The notes beneath the pieces are model-generated. The model made no database searches. It saw nothing but the letters and a program-made list of their open reading frames with translations, and was not told where the DNA came from. Made by a program: the position numbers and the translations under genes. From Euglena gracilis (lineage: Eukaryota; Euglenida; Euglenophyceae; Euglenales), in contig CP154954.1 in assembly GCA_039621445.1 (NCBI GenBank), positions 54,866,838 through 54,930,837 of the forward strand: DNA of 64,000 nucleotides, written 5' to 3'. Positions 61,201 through 64,000 of this stretch are shown here, piece by piece; the stretch's first letter is position 1, and every line of letters starts with the position of its first letter.

Positions 61201-63830
61201 GCCTGGTTGTTGGAGTTACCCCCCAATGTTGGACGGCGGTGGAGGCAGCCAAGAACGGCGCATTGTCGGTTCCTCTGGGGATGCCTAACCAGCGGTGCCA
61301 GCACCGCTGGGGCCCCGCTTGACACCGCTGGGGCACCGCTTGACACCGCTGGGACAGGAACCCATGGAATAACACCGAGGGAAAAAATGCGGGGATTTCC
61401 CAGAAGGAAGCACAAAAGCATCTCGTTGTGACATAAGCTTCGGTAACATTTGTGGCCATCAAAAAGACCTGATTAGAACAAAAGCACACGGAAAAAAATT
61501 GCAAACGTTCCGCCTAAAAAAAGCAAGCCTTCCATCCCAGCGGTGTCAAGCGGTGCCAGCGGTGTCGGCACCGTTTTTTAGGCATCCCCTCTGTCCAGGA
61601 ACCGATGATGATGTGCCGTGCCCTCACGAAAGCAATTGTGAGACCCGACCAGTTTCCTGCCCACCTCGAACCAGGTAGGTTCTTAAACATAAAAAAAAAG
61701 TTCTTCCAGCCCCCGCACTTTCAATGAACAATCTGCACCAAAAATGGCCGAAAACAATGACCAGACTCTGGCAAAATCGGGCCGACTTTGGGCATCCTTG
61801 GACGGCCGTCCATTCATCCAAAATGTCAGAAAACGCTTTTCGAATTTTTCGTTTCTGTTGGATGCCTGGACTGGCCGTTGGCCGGCCTTTAATCCCAAAG
61901 GTGATCCTGAACAGGGGGGGTCGTCTTTTTTGGACCAAAGGTGGCCTGGCACTGGCCACCCCCTGACGATGGGCATCGTTCTGCAAGGAAAGCATGCCAC
62001 ACGTTCGTTGACACATCCCATCCATCCCTGGGGTTGACCCAGGGATGGATAGGGGAGGGCTGGCCAGTTTGTGACTTTCTTGAACACTTTTCATGCCGGA
62101 AAAGACCCAACCATCAAAATATGCGCAATATGTTTTTTCAGTGAGGGAAAAACATTGTTTACCGGTGCCGGAAGTTTTTTTTTTGGAACCTGGCCGGGGG
62201 GGGGGGGGGGGGGGGGGGTCAAAACCCCCTGCCTCGGCTCCCCAGAGACCCCTGGGTTGGCCCGGCCACAGCCACTGCGGGGGGGGGGGGGCCTCCCCCT
62301 GAACGCGGCTCGGGAAGGAGCCGAGCGCGTGGACGCGGGCCACGCTGGAGGCGGGAGAGATGGGTGGGGCGGCGGTGCTGCGGCGGGAGGCGGGGAAGGC
62401 GGCGGCGCTGGCCCGCTTGCGGAAGGCGGCGGCGGAGCTGCCGAGGGGGGAGCTGGACCCCTGCGACATCGGGCCTGCGGGCAGGAGAGGGAGAGGGCAG
62501 CGGGAGGCGGCACCCGCGTCATGCGTGACGTGTGCGGGCGGCACGCGCGTCACGCGTGACGTGTGCGGACGGGTCACTGCCCCGGGCAACCCCCCACCTC
62601 CAGCCAACGGGGCAAGGGCCAAATGATGTGGAATCCCCCTAGCAACCCAATGGAAATGGGTGTGGTCTGCAGGGGTTCTGCCGACAGTGGGGGTTTGTTC
62701 CCAGGAATGGGGGGGGTGTACGTTTTATGTGTGTGCCTTCGCGTTGGGGCCAAGGGTGAGGGGCATACCATTGCTTGCCAACCCTGTGGAGGGGGTTCAC
62801 TGTCCATTTTCAACAGGCAGTCATTTCTGGACTGCAGCCGAGGCGGCTCAAAGTGTCACATTGTCCAAATGGTGGAAAATCCCCGTCAAACAGGTGTGCA
62901 GCACCCGGCAGTTACAGGCAGCACGGATACACCAAAACCAATGGACTCAACAGCCAGGATGGGTGACCAACCTGTTTGACAGACAAGAACACGAATCTGT
63001 TGCTCCAGACGCATCAGCTTGAAAAGACAACTGGCTTGAAACCTTCATGTTTCCTAATGTGAATCGTGAGGTGTGCACCTTGCACATTCTTGTTTTGCAC
63101 GGCAATTCAAAATTTTCGTCAGAAATGTCGATGTGCGCAATTCTGCACATCGGCAAAGAAAAAAATCTTAAATGCAAGATGCGCCTTCTAAGAGAAATAT
63201 AGACAGACAGACAGACAGACTGACAGATAGCAAGGCAGACAGGCATTGGTCATTCCTCACCAGTCCTTAAACCCCACAAAAATAAGACCCCCTCCTGGAC
63301 CGATCGATCAAAAATCCAAAATGAGACCCCCACAAAAAAGTAAGCACCCCCTGACGGCGCGAAGCGCCGGAGACGGTGAAAATTTTCCCCGAAAAATTAC
63401 CAAAAACCGCAAATTCACGATTAAATTTCAGAAATTTTCTGATTTTTGAGGTGTAAAAAAAATGCTAAATTCGACTTTCCCCAATTTACACATGGTGTGC
63501 AGCGCCGAAGGAAATTTTTACGCTTTGGGAACCTGAAAAATGGTGTTTTTTTCGGGCCTGGGTCGGTCAAAAAATAAAATAAGACCTCCCCAAAATAAGC
63601 CTCCCCCTGGAGATTTCCAGCAACGGAGCCAAAAATAAGAACTTGGTCGAACTTGGGGGGGGGGGTTACGCCTTGGAGACCCGAAGCCAAAAATAGTGAA
63701 TCGCGTCTTAAAAGGGGGGACCCCACACAAACATGGCAAGCAGGGGAGCAATTCACACTGTCCACGCCGGCATTCGCATCGTGGCTGTCAGGCCGTCGGA
63801 GCCTCCTCTTCGACGCCTTGGTGCGCGGCG
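44005..63830 (-). CDS. Large spliced gene: ubiquitin-like domain plus kelch repeats (gene span, 5' end off window)
   Basis: About 29 exons are recognisable between 63830 and a TGA at 44007-44005. Phase is kept through 60161-58091 (seven exons), 54760-51659 (eight exons), 49842/49135 and 45334-44005 (three exons). In protein order: Arg/Ser/Pro-rich N-terminal exons; a Trp-rich helical region; a Leu/Phe-rich exon at 57.4 kb; an Asp-rich segment (ESLDDLLADLDEVRP); a ubiquitin-like domain of about 77 residues; several kelch-type strands (LVYLFGQ, LCVLDLATG, MVVVGGVW, VYSLDLDTLTW, VFVFGGCG, LFVFGGLGE, LHALDLASLVW); then a C-terminal region with THHLFPRWFRAAVRTLLLL. Kelch propellers bind partners and ubiquitin-like domains often bind proteasome or ligase components, so a role in protein turnover is plausible but inferred. 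Some exons are missing, and the N-terminal exons could belong to a separate gene. Confidence 0.7.
44420..44537 (-). CDS. Exon after the kelch repeats
   Basis: Acceptor ccgccaccccag, donor GTGTTG. Reads QYHSPQRTSGEPQETVVFMD and FHHFYRLHMADNYLLCVCE. Phase 2 in, 0 out. Confidence 0.75.
45148..45334 (-). CDS. Kelch exon
   Basis: Acceptor cgccccctggcag, donor GTGTGTG. Reads LHALDLASLVWRPVAVPGLP, later LALLDVDALHPEDPPLWQL. Enters phase 1, leaves phase 2. Confidence 0.8.
45900..45918 (-). other. Splice donor region between kelch exons
   Basis: GTAACG at 45918-45913 is the only GT after the FVFGG motif in frame, which makes this donor likely despite the phase gap to the next exon. Confidence 0.4.
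45919..46112 (-). CDS. Kelch exon
   Basis: Acceptor ccccgggagcag, donor GTAACG. Reads AWEDLTAQCLGPLPPSRHSH then AAAVWGGTLFVFGGLGENSA, a textbook kelch repeat. Exit phase does not fit 45334, so a small exon is missing. Confidence 0.8.
46630..46735. repeat. (CA)n/(GACA)n microsatellite
   Basis: Mixed cacg, caca and agac units in an intron of the large gene. Confidence 0.93.
47369..47541. repeat. Dispersed repeat, copy 1 (pair with 48227-48397)
   Basis: A stretch from gtgcaagaatggcggatctc through gggagcc to aaacgtttgttgct and aaaaaggggg recurs about 860 bases to the right. The copies flank the kelch exon at 47917-48008. Confidence 0.85.
47917..48008 (-). CDS. Kelch exon
   Basis: Acceptor cccccccccccaaag, donor GTCACC (or GTGTGG at 47897). 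Reads PQHTAVAGPGDAVFVFGGCG. Confidence 0.7.
48227..48397. repeat. Dispersed repeat, copy 2
   Basis: Same orientation as copy 1, with scattered changes. No coding content. Could be a short interspersed element or a local duplication. Confidence 0.85.
49015..49135 (-). CDS. Kelch exon ending at a G homopolymer
   Basis: Acceptor ccctttgcatttcag. Reads MVQDVYSLDLDTLTWSVFRR then ERGHLIPAMAQ. It runs into eleven G; no GT donor follows directly, so the left end is open. Confidence 0.75.
49842..49990 (-). CDS. Kelch exon with an unclear 5' border
   Basis: LRGHAAVLWARRHMVVVGGV and then TWPWPTVLPLQ is a clear kelch blade. The donor GTGTGT leaves phase 1 and fits 49135. In this frame a TGA lies just upstream with no AG between, so the 5' part may be lost to the AT-repeat at 50000-50280 or misread. 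Confidence 0.6.
50000..50280. repeat. Alternating TA/CATG-rich low-complexity tract
   Basis: Repeats of acatatgtat, tgtacatg and similar near-palindromes for about 280 bases, directly 5' (gene strand) of the kelch exon at 49842-49990. Confidence 0.9.
50535..50755. repeat. AT-only island
   Basis: About 220 bases almost wholly of taat/atta units inside a GC-rich intron. No gene. Confidence 0.9.
51659..51737 (-). CDS. Kelch-type exon
   Basis: Acceptor cccctcttggccag, donor GTGTCG. Reads WLCADPPAEELPSLCVLDLA and TGAVT, the second half of the blade begun in the previous exon. Confidence 0.75.
51992..52047 (-). CDS. Kelch-type exon
   Basis: Acceptor catccccaccccccag, donor GTCCTG. Reads CRRATAVVRDRLVYLFGQ, the classic first half of a kelch blade. 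Phase 1 in, 0 out. Confidence 0.75.
52394..52498 (-). CDS. Kelch-type exon
   Basis: Acceptor ccattgttcgcaag, donor GTGTGTG at a GT repeat. Reads EGVRPRRPQGHVLDVDFFGG, then LLPDAVPMLAK: an R...GH...FFGG strand pair. Phase 1 in and out. Confidence 0.6.
52927..52967 (-). CDS. Short exon after the ubiquitin-like domain
   Basis: Acceptor ctggatgcctgcag, donor GTGGGG, 41 bases. The phase-consistent frame reads YLAVCGHGRGRVA. Another frame reads TSLYAATDEVEWQ, which looks kelch-like but breaks phase on both sides. Confidence 0.5.
53339..53442 (-). CDS. Ubiquitin-like domain exon 4
   Basis: Acceptor tccctcccccacag, donor GTCCCC. AGVAEGDTLVVLPTNRCP gives the last strand (compare STLHLVLRL in ubiquitin). 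The Gly-Gly end is absent, so the domain is not a processed modifier. Leaves phase 2. Confidence 0.7.
54324..54411 (-). CDS. Ubiquitin-like domain exon 3
   Basis: Acceptor gcagcccgtccag, donor GTGTAC. MRALVVAHRGHCYDGRDLRR corresponds to ubiquitin's strand 3 through the DGRxL motif. Leaves phase 0. Confidence 0.75.
54596..54618 (-). CDS. 23-nt microexon in the ubiquitin-like domain
   Basis: Acceptor ccctccgtcctcctag, donor GTGGTG. Seven codons (TRTNHGA) plus two bases. It is the only segment found that links the phase-0 end at 54674 to the phase-2 start at 54411. Confidence 0.5.
54674..54760 (-). CDS. Ubiquitin-like domain exon 1
   Basis: Acceptor ccccccctgcag, 29 codons, phase 0. MHIVVRTNTYACRLTVLPRH and SLWDVLHM match strand 1, turn, strand 2 and the start of the helix of ubiquitin (pattern MxIxVxT...xLxV...S...V). 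Donor GTTCGG. Confidence 0.7.
55185..55505. repeat. AT-rich intron segment
   Basis: Tata/tgat-rich, with repeated cataaacataaac units near 55350. No gene seen. Confidence 0.75.
55604..55910 (-). CDS. Long exon before the ubiquitin-like domain
   Basis: Acceptor gcccggtag, perfect donor GTGAGTG. Reads EAFAVDCGPALRTVDVPP, a Pro/Ser/Asp linker, LAGLMDHRFLSDRPTAGC, ESLDDLLADLDEVRPVYHSH and a basic end. Leaves phase 2, so at least one exon is missing before 54760. Confidence 0.75.
56227..56250. repeat. Interstitial telomere-type repeat
   Basis: Three CCCTAA units (TTAGGG on the other strand) lie in intron or spacer sequence. Further imperfect units occur at 60485-60560 and 60650-60665. Confidence 0.75.
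56570..56734 (-). CDS. Exon, large gene
   Basis: Acceptor ccggggagcag, donor GTGCAC, 55 codons, phase 0. Reads AFLRMLCRRRFPRLHHPARA, ALAQLAGFPVSDGQ, and ends WGEHIREQ. Confidence 0.65.
56840..57010 (-). CDS. Candidate exon, large gene
   Basis: The frame LDGPTREIDVATECAHLRSG and GWLWPHVSRVSPCH looks like protein, but neither border could be fixed. Coordinates are approximate. Confidence 0.4.
57357..57478 (-). CDS. Exon, large gene
   Basis: Acceptor tttgaaaaagttag, donor GTAAGC. Reads SKLDRLWALEAEFGPIFEAF and DAIFLGQVYLSSGQQCPF. Its entry phase (2) does not fit 58091, so a small exon between them is missing. Confidence 0.7.
58091..58174 (-). CDS. Exon, large gene
   Basis: Acceptor ctgtgggtgcag, donor GTGTGTG, 28 codons, phase 0. 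Reads RLWLEKFWLHTISTVRECQR and then RDGESRRK. The intron before it carries the (GT)n tract at 58208-58273. Confidence 0.75.
58208..58273. repeat. (AC)n microsatellite
   Basis: About 33 units, (GT)n on the gene strand, in the intron just before exon 58091-58174. Confidence 0.95.
58306..58370 (-). CDS. Short exon, large gene
   Basis: Acceptor gccattgacccag, donor GTAGTG. Reads MRAWFWGDIKTCRPELPTLF. Enters phase 1, leaves phase 0. Confidence 0.6.
58443..58689 (-). CDS. Exon with KRRR and Trp-rich segment, large gene
   Basis: Acceptor ccgcctcacaccccag, donor GTGCCT. A Pro/Gly/Arg lead is followed by MAAGAPPAKRRRAAAGEAEG and LLWHYEAVARCRHWWDGEW. The inner ATG (58628) has good context, so a gene or an alternative transcript could begin here. 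Confidence 0.55.
58947..59054 (-). CDS. Exon, large gene
   Basis: Acceptor cttgtgcacag, donor GTGTGT, exactly 36 codons. Reads RTLQQRSNVLLLVWHNYQSP then CMSLRYFMKFLA, a likely helical hydrophobic segment. Confidence 0.75.
59185..59252 (-). CDS. Short basic exon, large gene
   Basis: Acceptor attgcctcctcag, donor GTATGT. Reads LQRKAGTRPPAVRQRMKAVP. Enters phase 1, leaves phase 0, fitting both neighbours. Confidence 0.65.
59340..59608. repeat. AC-rich cryptic repeat
   Basis: Caca/caac-rich sequence that starts at the splice donor of exon 59609-59828. Confidence 0.9.
59609..59828 (-). CDS. Exon, large gene
   Basis: Acceptor gtgggaggtag, donor GTGCGTG at the edge of a GT-rich intron. Reads DNAPLSVLSPIGMPLPPVVT, later TQRLYGQHVVEDGNTQMTFL. 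Phase 0 in, 1 out. Confidence 0.65.
60030..60161 (-). CDS. Exon, large gene
   Basis: Acceptor cccccccccag, donor GTTACC, 44 codons, phase 0 in and out. Contains DGTGVSTIAVPLYDVSRDEP and LLSLGQATAS. The frame is also open upstream to 60269. Confidence 0.55.
60952..61110 (-). CDS. Candidate Arg/Ser-rich exon
   Basis: Donor GTGGGG after AACACGCAGCCAG is good. The frame reads GRARADSSGRARANTGSRS and then VYPEVSGVAVWRRLNTQP. The acceptor side has a long poly-C tract but no AG at the expected place. Confidence 0.4.
61285..61355. repeat. 20-bp tandem repeats, partner of an inverted copy at 61535-61575
   Basis: Units resembling ggcaccgcttgacaccgctg occur about three times, and the reverse complement occurs about two times 200 bases to the right. 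Together they could form a stem. Confidence 0.8.
62300..62474 (-). CDS. Candidate Ser/Ala-rich exon, frame unresolved
   Basis: A strong acceptor (ccctctccctctcctgcccgcag) supports the minus strand. The best frame reads MSQGSSSPLGSSAAAFRKRA and continues Ser/Ala/Arg-rich. The opposite strand also has an open frame starting ATGGGTGGGG, so orientation rests on the splice signal. Donor not resolved. Confidence 0.4.
62510..62575. repeat. Duplicated gcgtgacgtgtgcgg motif
   Basis: A unit of about 35 bases with TGACGT cores occurs twice in tandem, upstream (gene strand) of the candidate exon at 62300-62474. TGACGT is the core of bZIP/CRE sites, but intron position would make that irrelevant. Confidence 0.6.
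62580..63732. other. Intron or spacer, nothing recognised
   Basis: Between the two rightmost candidate exons there is a short (GACA)n run near 63205 and copies of the aaaataagaccccc-type dispersed repeat near 63285-63340 and 63585. No exon with usable borders seen. Confidence 0.5.
63733..63830 (-). CDS. Candidate N-terminal exon
   Basis: Acceptor cctgctgccccgcag, donor GTTTGT. Reads PRTKASKRRLRRPDSHDANA, then GVDSVNCSPACH. Basic, likely disordered or a nuclear localisation signal. Gene membership is inferred from strand only. Confidence 0.45.
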
Positions 63831-64000
63831 CTGCGGGGCAGCAGGGGACGGCCGGGGGCCATAGGGGCACTGAAAGTTTTGATATTTTTTTTGTGTGAAA
63901 AAAAATGTGGTTTTCCAACCAAAAAATCATGTATTTCGGGTTCATTTTTCAAAAAAAAATTCAAAAAATTTCCGTCCGAAATCACCGTTTTCCCGAAATT

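Noticed and set aside
62360-62626. Plus-strand frame starting MGGAAVLRREAGKAAA
   Set aside because: It reads like a helix, but no donor fits, and the minus strand has a strong acceptor here. Kept as a doubt in the exon entry.

Overview
The window is eukaryotic nuclear DNA. It holds a long satellite array, nested LTR retrotransposons of the chromodomain Ty3/gypsy type, and spliced genes whose short, often GC-rich exons have GT...AG borders and sit in introns full of (GT)n, poly-C and poly-G tracts. I cannot name the organism. An algal or other protist genome fits best. A few interstitial TTAGGG-type repeats, and a primer-binding site matching an initiator tRNA ending UCUGCUACCA, are weak hints only.

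Layout. (1) 1-9730: about 46 head-to-tail copies of a 211-bp satellite monomer, with higher-order blocks. (2) 9733-33092: one very large LTR retrotransposon on the minus strand, about 16.5 kb once the insertion in it is removed. Its LTRs (about 314 bp, TGTAC...GTACA) are direct repeats at 9733-10046 and 32780-33092. A primer-binding site lies inside the right LTR and a polypurine tract inside the left one, so both ends are accounted for. Reading leftwards it has a leader, a coiled-coil ORF, Gag with CCHC knuckles, RT, RNase H, integrase with chromodomain, and then about 5.5 kb of further same-strand ORFs: proline-rich, followed by a Cys-rich protein. (3) 22080-28939: a second, complete chromodomain element on the plus strand, with a 5-bp GTGAT target duplication, inserted into the Gag frame of the first. 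Both elements are broken by stops and frameshifts. (4) 33200-34790, plus strand, just outside the giant element: a diverged copy of the Cys-rich accessory gene, with its 3' part triplicated in tandem. Synonymous codon differences between the two copies point to selection on the protein.

(5) 36069-43181, minus: a spliced gene of unknown family ending in a basic tail. (6) 44005-63830 and beyond the right edge, minus: a very long spliced gene. In protein order it has disordered N-terminal exons, a helical region, a ubiquitin-like domain split over four exons (one a 23-nt microexon), kelch repeats, and a C-terminal motif before a TGA. Runs of consecutive exons keep phase by hand calculation, which is the main evidence that the exons are real. 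A 0.6-kb element with 24-bp terminal inverted repeats fills most of the gap between these two genes. Introns carry long (AC)n tracts, which read (GT)n on the gene strand.

All exon borders were read by eye from splice consensus, frame and phase. Some exons are certainly missing, and there is no transcript support.
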